A stretch of DNA of 64,000 bases from Rhizobium leguminosarum bv. viciae USDA 2370 (lineage in GTDB: Bacteria > Pseudomonadota > Alphaproteobacteria > Rhizobiales > Rhizobiaceae): the NCBI RefSeq assembly GCF_002008365.1, contig NZ_MRDL01000059.1:1-64000 (forward strand), written 5' to 3'. The position numbers were made by a program, and so were the translations under genes. A model generated the notes under the pieces. The model saw only the letters and a list, made by a program, of their open reading frames with translations. It was not told the DNA's origin and ran no database searches. Below are positions 52,942 through 61,881 of this stretch, in pieces. Each line of letters opens with the position of its first letter. The first letter of the stretch is position 1.

Positions 52942-53157
52942 GCTCCAGAGTCTGTCGGATTTCGTCCTCTGCGGGCCGATCGTTCCCAACAGTCCGCCAT
53001 ACAGCTACGGCGGACGGCATTGACCCAAAGCTTGCTGGGTGCATAGTCGCGGGGGAGTTGGGTGAAGACGGCAACCGCTGCCTTCGTCGTGTTGGAGGCT
53101 ATCTGGTTTGGCGCGGTGATGTCGCGTAGGGCCGGCTGCGGGCTGCGGAGCAATCAA

Positions 53158-53940
53158 ATGAAAATCGACCGTATTGGATTCGTCGGCACCGGCGCGATTA
53201 CCGAAGCGATGGTTCGCGGGCTTCTCACTGAGCCGGCCTATGCATCCGAGATTCACGTGTCTCCACGCAGCGCTCACATCGCCGCGACGTTGGCTGACGA
53301 ATTCGCCGCCGTGAGAATTGCCAAGGACAATCAGGACGTCGTCGAGCGCAGCGACATGGTATTCCTGGCGATACGGCCGCAGGTCGCCGAGGAGGTCGTG
53401 CGCGCGCTATCGTTCAGGGATGGCCAAATGGTCGTCAGCCTCGTTGCGGCAACGGAGCGCCAGGCCCTCTCCGAATGGATCGGCGCCGACGTGCATCTCG
53501 TGCAGGCGATACCCCTGCCCTTCGTCGCCGGCCGGCAAGGCGTCACGGCCATCTATCCGCCCGATACCGCCGTCGCAGCGCTTTTCGATGCGCTCGGAAC
53601 GGCTGTCCAATGCCAGTCGAGGAAGGAATATGATCTTCTCGCGGCAGCGAGCGCAATGATGTCGACCTATTTCGGCATCATGGAGCAGGTTGCCGTCTGG
53701 CTGGAAAGAAGCGGCCTCGAAAAGGCGAAGGGACAGGCCTACATTGCCCCGCTCTTTGCAAGCCTGGCGCAGAAAGCGAACAGCCCCGGCAACGAACCGT
53801 TCAGCGCGCTGAGCCGCGAATTTGCGACCAAGGGCGGACTTAACGAGCAGGTTTACTCAGACTTCGAGAAGAAGGGCGGCCTTGCCGCCCTGACCGCTGC
53901 ACTCGACGGAGTACTTGCCCGGATCGAGGGCAGGAACTAG
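53158..53940 (+). CDS. proC: ProC-type pyrroline-5-carboxylate reductase
   Basis: 260 residues from ATG with GGAG upstream. The Rossmann start RIGFVGTGAITEAMVRGLL is followed by DVVERSDMVFLAIRPQVAEE and a C-terminal dimer domain (AASAMMSTYFGIMEQVAVWL, GGLNEQVYSDFEKKGGLAAL). Reduces pyrroline-5-carboxylate to proline with NAD(P)H. The family motif PNTP is replaced by AIPLPFVAGRQGV, so a different imine substrate is possible. A neighbouring omega-aminotransferase suggests a role in amine or amino-acid catabolism. Its 3' end overlaps the convergent regulator by four bases. Confidence 0.8.
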   Translation: MKIDRIGFVGTGAITEAMVRGLLTEPAYASEIHVSPRSAHIAATLADEFAAVRIAKDNQDVVERSDMVFLAIRPQVAEEVVRALSFRDGQMVVSLVAATERQALSEWIGADVHLVQAIPLPFVAGRQGVTAIYPPDTAVAALFDALGTAVQCQSRKEYDLLAAASAMMSTYFGIMEQVAVWLERSGLEKAKGQAYIAPLFASLAQKANSPGNEPFSALSREFATKGGLNEQVYSDFEKKGGLAALTAALDGVLARIEGRN

Positions 53941-54485
53941 AACGTCGGCGGCGTGCAGGCGCTGATGACCTCGCAGGGCACCGGCCCGACACAGCGGAAG
54001 CGGTGCGGGCGCCTGCTTTCGAAATAGTAGGCGTCACCCGGCCCGAGGATCCGCCGCTCGTCATCGACCGTCACCTCGAGCCTTCCCGAGAGCACGATCC
54101 CGCCTTCTTCGCCCTCGTGAACAAGGGGAACCTTTCCAGTGTCGGCGCCCGGCTGGTAACATTCCTTGAGGATTTGCAAGCTGCGTCCGAACAGGTTTTC
54201 CCCAACCTGCCTGTAGGAGATTGCGCCCTTGCCGATCTCCACCAGCTCCTCGGCGGCATAGAAGGCCTTCCTTGGACGCTCGGGCTCGAAGGCGAAGAAT
54301 TCCGCCAGACCGATGGGGATGCCGTCCAGAATTCGCTTCAGGGCTCCGACCGAGGGATTGGAGGCGTTCGATTCGATCAGCGAGATCGTCGAATTGGGCA
54401 CTCCGGTGCGCTTGGCGAGCTCACGCTGGGAAAGCTTATGGGCGATGCGGAGATGGCGAAGACGGTTGCCGATATCGACTGACAT
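53937..54485 (-). CDS. XRE-family regulator with cupin domain
   Basis: 182 residues. The helix-turn-helix is RLRHLRIAHKLSQRELAKRT followed by GVPNSTISLIESNASNPSVG (residues 8-47), and the cupin is at 110-180 (VPLVHEGEEGGIVLSGRLEV, LGPGDAYYFESRRPHRFRC). The layout is that of PuuR-like regulators of putrescine and related amine catabolism. It diverges from the omega-aminotransferase gene, the probable target. Confidence 0.88.
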   Translation of the reverse strand: MSVDIGNRLRHLRIAHKLSQRELAKRTGVPNSTISLIESNASNPSVGALKRILDGIPIGLAEFFAFEPERPRKAFYAAEELVEIGKGAISYRQVGENLFGRSLQILKECYQPGADTGKVPLVHEGEEGGIVLSGRLEVTVDDERRILGPGDAYYFESRRPHRFRCVGPVPCEVISACTPPTF

Positions 54486-54628
54486 GATGCGGTTCGTTTG
54501 TGTTGTCCAGAATATCCAAAATTATATCTTTACATCCTTTGAATTTCAACAGTTTGCGCCGACAAAGAAAAGGACTTGTTTGAAAGGGAGAAATTGCCAT
54601 TCTCGGCGCCACCCCAAAGGAGGCCAGG

Positions 54629-55963
54629 ATGGACCAGCTCAGCAAAACGAACGCACCCGTACTTGAAAATTTCTGGATGCCGTTCACTGCGAACCGGCAA
54701 TTCAAGGCCACACCGCGGCTTCTCGCAGCAGCCGAGGGAATGTACTACACCGACATCGATGGAAATCAGGTGCTTGACGGCACGGCCGGGCTCTGGTGCT
54801 GCAATGCCGGCCACGGCCGCAAGAAGATTTCCCAAGCCGTCGAACGACAGCTTGCAACGCTGGATTATGCACCGACCTTCCAGATGGGGCATCCGATCGC
54901 CTTCGACTTTGCCTCGAAGCTGGCTGCGAACGCGCCGGGCGGCCCGCAAGCCAAGCTCGACAGGATCTTCTTCACCGGCTCAGGCTCGGAATCGGTCGAT
55001 ACGGCGCTCAAGATTGCCATCGCCTATCAGCGGGCGATCGGCCAGGGCACCCGCACGCGGATCATCGGGCGTGAGAAGGGATATCATGGCGTCGGGTTCG
55101 GCGGCATTTCCGTTGGCGGTCTCGTCAACAACCGGCGGGTCTTCCCGCAAATACCGGCCGACCATATGCGCCATACGCTCGACATCGGGCGCAATGCATT
55201 TTCAAAGGGCCTTCCCGCTCACGGCGTGGAACTGGCGGACGATCTCGAGCGCCTGGTGCAGTTGCACGGCGCCGAAACCATCGCGGCCGTCATCGTCGAG
55301 CCGATGTCGGGATCGGCAGGCGTCGTTCTGCCTCCGAAGGGCTATCTGGAGAAGCTGCGCGCAACCGCCGACAAGCACGGAATCCTGCTGATCTTCGACG
55401 AGGTCATCACCGGCTTCGGGCGTCTCGGCACGCCTTTCGCAACCGACTACTTCGGCGTCGTGCCCGACCTGATCACCACGGCAAAGGGCATCACCAACGG
55501 CACGATCCCGATGGGCGCGGTCTTTGCCAGCCGCAAGGTCTATGACGGCCTGATGGTCGGACCTGATAATGCGATCGAACTCTTCCATGGCTACACCTAT
55601 TCCGGCCATCCGGTCGCCTGCGCGGCCGGGCTCGCTACTCTGGAGATCTACGAGGAGGAAGGCCTGCTGACCCGCGCAGCCGATTTGGCCGAGTATTGGC
55701 AAGAGGCCCTCCATTCGCTGAAAGGCCTCCCTCACGTCGTCGACATCCGTAATCTCGGACTGGTCGGCGCAGTCGAACTGGCTCCTCGTGACGGCGCGCC
55801 GGGAACCCGCGCCTACGAAATCTTCGTCGACTGCTTCAACAAGGGCCTGCTGATCCGGGTGACCGGCGACATTATCGCCCTTTCCCCGCCGCTCATTATC
55901 GAGAAAACCCAGATCGACAGAATTGTTTCGACACTTGGCGATGCCCTGAAGCGCGCGGCATAG
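54629..55963 (+). CDS. Omega-amino acid:pyruvate-type aminotransferase
   Basis: 444 residues, class III PLP-dependent aminotransferase. Signature blocks: FWMPFTANRQFKATPRLLAA, DGTAGLWCCNAGHGRKKISQ, FFTGSGSESVDTALKIAIAY, REKGYHGVGFGGISVGGL, LLIFDEVITGFGRLG and DLITTAKGITNGTIPMGAVF with the PLP lysine at 286. The FWMPFTANRxFK start and GLWC block are typical of beta-alanine:pyruvate transaminases. Substrates are likely beta-alanine, GABA or other omega-amines. AAAGGAGG lies upstream of the ATG. The XRE-cupin gene diverges from it. Confidence 0.9.
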   Translation: MDQLSKTNAPVLENFWMPFTANRQFKATPRLLAAAEGMYYTDIDGNQVLDGTAGLWCCNAGHGRKKISQAVERQLATLDYAPTFQMGHPIAFDFASKLAANAPGGPQAKLDRIFFTGSGSESVDTALKIAIAYQRAIGQGTRTRIIGREKGYHGVGFGGISVGGLVNNRRVFPQIPADHMRHTLDIGRNAFSKGLPAHGVELADDLERLVQLHGAETIAAVIVEPMSGSAGVVLPPKGYLEKLRATADKHGILLIFDEVITGFGRLGTPFATDYFGVVPDLITTAKGITNGTIPMGAVFASRKVYDGLMVGPDNAIELFHGYTYSGHPVACAAGLATLEIYEEEGLLTRAADLAEYWQEALHSLKGLPHVVDIRNLGLVGAVELAPRDGAPGTRAYEIFVDCFNKGLLIRVTGDIIALSPPLIIEKTQIDRIVSTLGDALKRAA

Positions 55964-56047
55964 ATCCGCATCCCGCGTGCCGCTCCCGTCGGCGATCGGA
56001 CGCCTGGTCCATCGTCGACGGAACCATCCGGCACACCGAGACGGAGC

Positions 56048-57067
56048 TCAGCGCTTCAAGGTCTGTGACGGTAGTTGGCCGAAACGCTTCCTGTATTCGG
56101 CAGCAAACCGCCCCAGATGCGTAAATCCCCATCTGAGCGCGACGTCGGCAATGCCTTGCTTCGCATCAGACGCGAGCAAATCGCGATGGGCCGCGGCCAT
56201 GCGAAGTTCATGCAGGTAGGCCATCGGAGTCGTATCCCTGAACTGCCGAAAACCCTGTTGCAGAGTGCGAACGCTTACCTTGGCGGCCATCGCGATATCG
56301 TTGAGCGAAATCGGCTCGGCGATGTGTTCCTGCATGAAGTCGATCGCCCATTTCACATGGCGTGGGGCTGGTGCCGGAGCAGGGAGCGCAAGCTGGTTCG
56401 AATAGCGATTGGGGCAGCTTTCCAGAAGCAGGTAGACCGCCGCGTCGAAGAGCGAGCCGACGGCCAGCGGCGACCGTTGCAGCGGCCCGTTGCCGCTAAG
56501 GCCGCGATGGAGGCTCGAGACAAGCTGCTGCAATACAAGCCCCGGGCCGGCCGTCAGATCGATGTGAGGATGAAAATCGATATCGCCGCTGATCGTTCGC
56601 TCGAACATCTGCGTGAGGTGGCTGATGATCTTTGCCTGATCGATGAACAGGCCGAAATGACGGCGGGGGCCAAACAGGCGAGCACCTGTGGCACGACCTG
56701 CTTCAAGGATCGTGCCACGAGCGGGAACCGAATATATTTGCTCCCTCATGCCGTCGAAGCATGCGTTTCCCTCCATCGGCAGAAAAACGATCATCCTGTC
56801 GCAGGGCGCCTCCCGCCTGACGAGAACCGTGCCTTCATAGGTGCAGTCGGCAACTGCTACCTCTCCGACGGAGATGAAATTGCAGTGGAATGCAATGGGC
56901 ATATTGCCTTCCGCCGAAACCTTGATCGGGGAGTTTGGTGTCGACAATATCTCCGAGAGCTCGTCCGGGTCTGTTCCGCTGTGCGCCGTTTCCCGAAACG
57001 ACATGTTCTGCGCCGCCAGCTGTCGGGTGAGGCCGCCATTGTTCTGGATATGAGAATTAACCGACAT
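56048..57067 (-). CDS. AraC-family regulator
   Basis: 339 residues. The N-terminal part (AEGNMPIAFHCNFISVGEVA, MIVFLPMEGNACFDG, EAGRATGARLF) is an AraC-binding-like sensing domain. The C-terminal HTH_18 domain has AIDFMQEHIAEPISLNDIAM, AAKVSVRTLQQGFRQFRDTT and ADVALRWGFTHLGRFAAEYR, KRFGQLP. It converges on the aminotransferase gene and shares its direction with dadA and the racemase gene. Its target is not evident. Confidence 0.88.
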   Translation of the reverse strand: MSVNSHIQNNGGLTRQLAAQNMSFRETAHSGTDPDELSEILSTPNSPIKVSAEGNMPIAFHCNFISVGEVAVADCTYEGTVLVRREAPCDRMIVFLPMEGNACFDGMREQIYSVPARGTILEAGRATGARLFGPRRHFGLFIDQAKIISHLTQMFERTISGDIDFHPHIDLTAGPGLVLQQLVSSLHRGLSGNGPLQRSPLAVGSLFDAAVYLLLESCPNRYSNQLALPAPAPAPRHVKWAIDFMQEHIAEPISLNDIAMAAKVSVRTLQQGFRQFRDTTPMAYLHELRMAAAHRDLLASDAKQGIADVALRWGFTHLGRFAAEYRKRFGQLPSQTLKR

Positions 57068-57150
57068 ACGGGACCTCTAAAGACGATGTTCACAAGTGAT
57101 AATGGATTTGCGCAATCATGCTCATCTTGTTTTGCGTTACCCGGGCGGTT

Positions 57151-58401
57151 TCAGCCGTAGCGGCTGATTGCGAGATCCCTCGCGTCGATTTCCGGCTGGC
57201 GGCCGCTGACGAGGTCGCCGATGAGCCGCGCCGAACCGGTGCTCATGGTCCAGCCAAGTGTGCCGTGGCCAGTATTGAGAAAGAGGCCGGCGACTTTTGT
57301 CGGGCCGATGACCGGCGTGCCATCAGGCGTCATTGGCCGCAGGCCGGACCAGAAGGAGGCCTTGGAAATATCGCCACCGGGGAAGAGATCGGTAACTGAA
57401 TGTTCCAGCGTGCTGCGGCGGGCCAAGCCGAGATCATTGGTATAGCCTGATATTTCAGCCATGCCGCCGACGCGGATGCGGTCGCCGAGCCGGGTGATCG
57501 CGATCTTGTAGGTCTCATCCATGACGGTCGATTCCGGCGCGCGCGACGCATCGGTGATCGGGATGGTGAGCGAATAGCCCTTGACAGGATAGACCGGCAG
57601 CCGGATGCCGAGCGGCTTGAGCAGCAGCGGCGAATAGCTGCCGAGCGCGATCACCACCGCCTCCGCGCTCATCCGCTCACGATCGGTGATGACCCCACGC
57701 ACCCGGCCGGCTTCGACATCCAGCGCCTTGATCGTCGTTCCGTAAGCGAAGCGGACGCCGAGCGCCTCGGCCTTGGCAGCCAGCGCATTGGTGAACTTGA
57801 AGCAATCGCCGGTTTCGTCCTTCGGCGTCAGCAGACCGCCGACAATCTTGTCGCGCACGTGCCTGAGCGCCGGTTCGAAGCGGACACAGCCGTCCCGGTC
57901 CAGCACCTCATAGGGAATGCCGTCGGCAGCCAGCGCCTTGACATCCTTTGCCGAGGCCTCGAGCTGCTGCTGCGTGCGGAACAGCTGCAGGGTTCCCTGC
58001 ATGCGTTCGTCATAGGCGATGCCGGTCTCCGCGCGAAGTTCGGCGAGCGCGATGCGGCTGTAATCGGCAAGGCGCAGCATGCGGCTTTTGTTGATCGCAT
58101 AGCGCTCGGAGGTGCAGTTCGACAGCATCCTTGCCATCCAGGAGAGCATAGCCATGTCTAACTTCGGGCGCAGGATGAGCGGCGCATGCTTCATGAACAG
58201 CCACTTCATGGCCTTCATAGGAATGCCGGGCGCTGCCCATGGCGAGCAATAGCCGAAGGAGACTTCCCCGGCATTGGCAAAGCTCGTCTCCAGCGCCGGA
58301 CCCGACTGCCGGTCAACGACGGTGACGTCATGGCCGGCCTTGGCCAATTGATAAGCGGATGTGACGCCGACGATGCCGGCTCCTAGAACGATGACCTTCA
58401 T
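57151..58401 (-). CDS. dadA: D-amino acid dehydrogenase
   Basis: 416 residues, FAD-dependent membrane-associated enzyme oxidising D-alanine and other D-amino acids to 2-oxo acids. The N-terminal MKVIVLGAGIVGVTSAYQLA is the FAD-binding GxGxxG motif; ETSFANAGEVSFGYCSPWAA and PGIPMKAMKWLFMKHAPLIL are DadA hallmarks, and the C-terminus has FLNTGHGTLGWTMSTGSARL. It lies 29 bases downstream of the alanine racemase gene. The pair turns L-alanine into pyruvate and ammonia through D-alanine. Confidence 0.95.
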   Translation of the reverse strand: MKVIVLGAGIVGVTSAYQLAKAGHDVTVVDRQSGPALETSFANAGEVSFGYCSPWAAPGIPMKAMKWLFMKHAPLILRPKLDMAMLSWMARMLSNCTSERYAINKSRMLRLADYSRIALAELRAETGIAYDERMQGTLQLFRTQQQLEASAKDVKALAADGIPYEVLDRDGCVRFEPALRHVRDKIVGGLLTPKDETGDCFKFTNALAAKAEALGVRFAYGTTIKALDVEAGRVRGVITDRERMSAEAVVIALGSYSPLLLKPLGIRLPVYPVKGYSLTIPITDASRAPESTVMDETYKIAITRLGDRIRVGGMAEISGYTNDLGLARRSTLEHSVTDLFPGGDISKASFWSGLRPMTPDGTPVIGPTKVAGLFLNTGHGTLGWTMSTGSARLIGDLVSGRQPEIDARDLAISRYG

Positions 58402-58430
58402 GATGTTCCCAATGATGGAGCCGCCGGCTC

Positions 58431-59564
58431 TCAGCGATATTGCCTGTGATAACGATCGCCCAGGCCGGTTAGGATTTCGTAAGAAATGGTGCCGGCGTCG
58501 CGGGCAATGTCCTCGAGCGTCTGATGGCGGCCTAGCACTTCGACAAGGCTACCGAAGGTCAGAGCGCCTTCGGGCAGCGCTGATATGTCGACGGTCGCGC
58601 TGTCCATCGACACGCGGCCGACGATCGGCAGGCGAATGCCCTTGAAATAAACGGCGCCGCAGTCGCTGAGGCTCCGCGGCAACCCATCGGCATAGCCGGC
58701 GGCAATGGTGGCGAGACGCGTTTCGCGTTGCGTGACATGCGCGCCGCCATAGCCGACCTTAGCACCCGCCGGCACGCTGCGCGTCTGCACGACGGCGACA
58801 TCAAGGCTGACGACCGGCTCCATCGGGTTCTTCTCGCCGGCGTTCGGAGCGCCGCCATAAAGCGCGATGCCGGGGCGGGCGAGCACGCCGTAATAGGCCT
58901 CGCCCAGGAAAACGCCGCCGGAATTGGCGAAGGAAATGTCGAAGCCCGGAAATTCATCGGCAATACGGGACATCTCGGCAAACTGCTCGCCGTTCTGCTC
59001 GCTATCCATGTCATCGGCCGACGCCAGATGACTCATGATGAACAGGATTTCGACATTGGTGCCATCGCGAAGGGCCGCGGCCAGCTCTGCTCGCTCTTCC
59101 CTGGGAAAACCGAGCCGCGACATGCCGGTGTCGAACTGCAGGACAGCAGGCAGGCAGCGCTTCAGAATGCGCGCAGCCGCCGACCATTGCCGCCACTGCG
59201 CCAGCGAATTGAGAACCGGGACGATGCCCATCTCGGCGCAGGCGATCTCGTTGCCCGGCTGCAAGCCATTCAGCACGAAAACCTGAGCGTCCTGCGCAAG
59301 AGCCGGCCGGAGCCTCACGGCCTCGACAAACTGGGCGACGAAGAAATGCCTGCAACCTTCGCCGTAGAGCGTTCTCGCGACCCGCTCGGCGCCGAGGCCA
59401 TAGGCATCGGCCTTGACGACGGCGCCCGCACGGACCGGCCCCAGCATCGATACCAGCTTGCGATAGTTGCGGCCGAGGGCGGCAAGATCGATCGTCAGAT
59501 AGCCCGTGGCTCCCTGCGCGGTCGTAGCGATGCGTGTGCGGGAAGCCAAAATATCGCTATCCAT
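58431..59564 (-). CDS. dadX: Alanine racemase, catabolic type
   Basis: 377 residues from ATG at 59564 with AAGGGG 5 bases upstream (a GTG 6 bases earlier is less likely). Fold-type III PLP enzyme: LTIDLAALGRNYRKL, the PLP-lysine motif AGAVVKADAYGLGAERVART (K51), LQFDTGMSRLGFPREE, the catalytic-Tyr region KVGYGGAHVTQRETRLATIA, and GRVSMDSATVDISALPEGAL. It interconverts L- and D-alanine. Linkage to dadA indicates the catabolic form, with a divergent Lrp-type regulator. Confidence 0.92.
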   Translation of the reverse strand: MDSDILASRTRIATTAQGATGYLTIDLAALGRNYRKLVSMLGPVRAGAVVKADAYGLGAERVARTLYGEGCRHFFVAQFVEAVRLRPALAQDAQVFVLNGLQPGNEIACAEMGIVPVLNSLAQWRQWSAAARILKRCLPAVLQFDTGMSRLGFPREERAELAAALRDGTNVEILFIMSHLASADDMDSEQNGEQFAEMSRIADEFPGFDISFANSGGVFLGEAYYGVLARPGIALYGGAPNAGEKNPMEPVVSLDVAVVQTRSVPAGAKVGYGGAHVTQRETRLATIAAGYADGLPRSLSDCGAVYFKGIRLPIVGRVSMDSATVDISALPEGALTFGSLVEVLGRHQTLEDIARDAGTISYEILTGLGDRYHRQYR

Positions 59565-59690
59565 GTCCACCCCTTTTCGATTTCAAGGAGTTTATGAAAT
59601 AATGAGCGAAATTGCCTATCATTCAGTAGTCGATTATTGCTTGATTTGCTTATTAACCGCATCATCAACGAAACTTTGGAACAATCTCTC
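59565..59690. promoter_or_regulatory. Divergent control region of racemase and Lrp-type genes
   Basis: 126 AT-rich bases between the racemase and regulator starts. Lrp-type regulators usually bind several degenerate sites in such regions; imperfect repeats ATTGCCTATCATT, GATTATTGCTTGATTTG are visible but no unique operator. Confidence 0.45.
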
Positions 59691-60155
59691 ATGCCCGCTC
59701 TCGACGCGATCGATCGCAATATCCTGAGACTGCTGCGCCTCGATGCGCGCATGAGCAACGCCAAGCTCGCCGCCGAGATCGGCCTCTCTCCCTCGGCCTG
59801 CCTCAGGCGCATCAAGATCATGGAAAAATCAGGCGTGATCCGCGGCTATACGGTGCTGGTCGACACCGGCAATGCAGATGAGATGATCGCCGTGATCATC
59901 AACATCACCCTAGAGCGCCAGACGGAGGACTATCTTGATCGCCTCGAGGCGGCGGTTCGCCGGCATCCCGAGATCCGGGAATGTTTTCTAATGACGGGTG
60001 GCTCGGACTATCTGTTGCGGGTGGAGGTTGCCAATGCGGGCGAGTTCGAGCGGATCCACAAAGAGATCCTTTCGACCTTGCCCGGCGTCCTCAGGATCCA
60101 TTCCAGCTTCTCGATCCGCAATGTTCTGGCGACGCGCACGAGGGGCCGGCGCTGA
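59691..60155 (+). CDS. Lrp/AsnC-family regulator of D-alanine catabolism
   Basis: 154 residues from ATG at 59691 (MPALDAIDRNILRLLRLDAR). The N-terminal helix-turn-helix (NAKLAAEIGLSPSACLRRIK) is followed by the AsnC ligand/oligomer domain (VIRGYTVLVDTGNADEMIAV, HPEIRECFLMTGGSDYLLRV). The DadR-like position, divergent from the racemase-dadA unit, suggests it activates this unit in response to alanine (inference). The ribosome-binding site is weak (GGA). Confidence 0.88.
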   Translation: MPALDAIDRNILRLLRLDARMSNAKLAAEIGLSPSACLRRIKIMEKSGVIRGYTVLVDTGNADEMIAVIINITLERQTEDYLDRLEAAVRRHPEIRECFLMTGGSDYLLRVEVANAGEFERIHKEILSTLPGVLRIHSSFSIRNVLATRTRGRR

Positions 60156-60171
60156 ACCGCGATCTTCAAGC

Positions 60172-60897
60172 CTATATCAGTTCGAGCGCCGTGGCCTTGG
60201 CGACCGCTTCGCTCGTCGTGGCGACGGTCAGCTTCCGCCGCGCCGAGGCGAGATAGAGCTGCACCGCGCTTACCGAAATGGACAGGCGGGCGCAAATCTG
60301 CTTCGCGAGCAAGCCATTGGCCGTCATCTCAAGACATTGCAGTTCGCGGCGCGACAATTGCGGAAAATCGGTTATTTTTCTCATCCCCGACAGAACCATT
60401 GCCCTGTCGTGAAGATGGTGGGCGAGAAACTGGAGGTCGCGCATGCTGTCCATGCGGAACTGTCGCCAGTAGGCGTCCGGGTGATTGGAGGTCACCGTAA
60501 ACAGTGATCGCTCTCCGTGAGGTCCGCGCACCGGCAGGGTAACGCCTTGCCGGCCGACACCGAAGGCCATAGCCTCCTTGAAGAAGCCATATGCCTGGCC
60601 TGAATCCCATTTAGACGCAGACCATTCCACGGGCAGGAAGCCGCGCCGGCCGAGGCGCACGACGGGATCGATGCTGAAGTAGTCCCGCTCAAGATATTGC
60701 TTCACCCACTCGGGCGGGTAGGTCAACATCAGCAATGGATTGCTGGCCGTCGCCCCCGAGGAGCGGGTCACATGCAGAACCATGTGCGATATCGCATAGA
60801 TGTGGCGGACTTCATCCAGCGTCGTTTCGAGATCCCGCAATGTCGGCGATGCGGAAATTCGGTCCAAACTGTAGAAAAAACGAGAACTGCTCAGCAT
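60172..60897 (-). CDS. LuxR-family quorum-sensing regulator
   Basis: 241 residues. An autoinducer-binding domain (about 20-160: LMLTYPPEWVKQYLERDYFS, IDPVVRLGRRGFLPVEWS, VTLPVRGPHGERSLFTVTSN) is followed by a LuxR helix-turn-helix (LSRRELQCLEMTANGLLAKQ, ICARLSISVSAVQLYLASAR). The W..Y...Y.DPV pattern is that of acyl-homoserine-lactone receptors. It lies 163 bases downstream of the synthase gene on the same strand, an order seen in rhizobial RaiI/RaiR- and CinI/CinR-type loci. Confidence 0.92.
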   Translation of the reverse strand: MLSSSRFFYSLDRISASPTLRDLETTLDEVRHIYAISHMVLHVTRSSGATASNPLLMLTYPPEWVKQYLERDYFSIDPVVRLGRRGFLPVEWSASKWDSGQAYGFFKEAMAFGVGRQGVTLPVRGPHGERSLFTVTSNHPDAYWRQFRMDSMRDLQFLAHHLHDRAMVLSGMRKITDFPQLSRRELQCLEMTANGLLAKQICARLSISVSAVQLYLASARRKLTVATTSEAVAKATALELI

Positions 60898-61060
60898 GAG
60901 ATGGACTCGTGGTTGCGTGTTTTCCTGACTGCTCGCAGTGGTAACATTTCGCGGTTGCCGAGAACAGCATATTTTATGGCAACCATGGCGCGATGTGAAG
61001 AACAGGTTAAAGAGCTGGCGAGACCTATCCCACTGCTGGGCGGCAGAACAGCGACGACGC
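60898..61060. other. Gap between AHL synthase and LuxR-type gene
   Basis: 163 bases. No gene; it may carry a separate promoter for the regulator. AT-rich near the middle (GAACAGCATATTTTATGGC). Confidence 0.4.
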
Positions 61061-61699
61061 TTACCGCATGCCGCTATCGGCGAGAGCTCTGGCAGGATTG
61101 GGAGAGGCTTGCTCCAGAAGTCGAGACAGGTTGGCCCGAAGTGTCCGACAATTGTCCGCCGTCACGTCCCATAGTCCGACATACAGCTTGCCGATCTCGG
61201 GCCGGGATCGGGCAAGCGGCGTCGGCCTCCAGCCGATCCTGCGGTACACCCCGACCATTGCGACATCATAGACGCCGACGATGCTTTCGATACCCGTGTC
61301 GAACGCAAGATCGCAAAGCCCTGAGAGCAGTTCGGTGGCGACCGTGCGCGATTGGTCTATCTGTCCGGCGAGCGGATGAATGCAAAAGCGGGTACATTCC
61401 CAGGTCGTCGGGCTATCGACGTCGATAGGCTGATCGAAGAAATGCCGGAACTCGCTTTTGAGCATCGTCGCTCCTGTGGTCGGCAGCAGGCGCAGCGAAC
61501 CCGTCAGCGTGCCGGAAGGTCGTTGCGTGACGAGATAGACGGGATCTTCCGCCTCGTCGTATCGGTCCCTTTCCCACTGGTCCCGGACATCGACCTGCCA
61601 TCCTAGCCGATCGCGAAAAACGGCGGCGCGTGCCCGGAACATTTCATCGAAAGCACGTCGATCGGTCTCGAGCATGTCTTTGGTGAGTATCCGCAACAT
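61061..61699 (-). CDS. Acyl-homoserine-lactone synthase
   Basis: 212 residues with AGGAGGGAC upstream. LuxI-type conserved positions are present: FRARAAVFRDRLGW (Arg and the RLGW block), DRYDEAEDPVYLV, TGSLRLLPTT, and ECTRFCIHP (the E/R pair). Joins S-adenosylmethionine and an acyl chain to make an acyl-homoserine lactone; chain length cannot be read from sequence. Sequence style is like rhizobial RaiI/CinI. A candidate lux box lies 54 bases upstream of the start. Confidence 0.93.
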   Translation of the reverse strand: MLRILTKDMLETDRRAFDEMFRARAAVFRDRLGWQVDVRDQWERDRYDEAEDPVYLVTQRPSGTLTGSLRLLPTTGATMLKSEFRHFFDQPIDVDSPTTWECTRFCIHPLAGQIDQSRTVATELLSGLCDLAFDTGIESIVGVYDVAMVGVYRRIGWRPTPLARSRPEIGKLYVGLWDVTADNCRTLRANLSRLLEQASPNPARALADSGMR

Positions 61700-61752
61700 A
61701 TCCGTCCCTCCTGATGTGCTGACGTTTCACAACAGGAGGTCGACCGGGCGCA

Positions 61753-61772
61753 ATCTGGATATTTCACCAGGT
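61753..61772 (-). promoter_or_regulatory. Candidate lux box
   Basis: On the minus strand ACCTGGTGAAATATCCAGAT, a 20-base element with ACCTGG and CCAGAT arms (5 of 6 pairs match). It is centred about 63 bases upstream of the AHL synthase ATG, where LuxR-type activators usually bind next to the -35 box. It also lies 110 bases upstream of the divergent XRE gene. Confidence 0.5.
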
Positions 61773-61881
61773 TGACCGGTGCTTCGCTTTGCCTTCCCCT
61801 TTCATAAGAAGTTTCTGATGTTCGTCGATCGAAAGCTCTTGGTAATTGCCAATTTTAACGCAACCAACGGGAGGATTCTTG

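Noticed and set aside
58728..59597. 289-codon plus-strand frame opposite the alanine racemase gene
   Set aside because: Antisense shadow; the racemase motifs on the minus strand are unambiguous.
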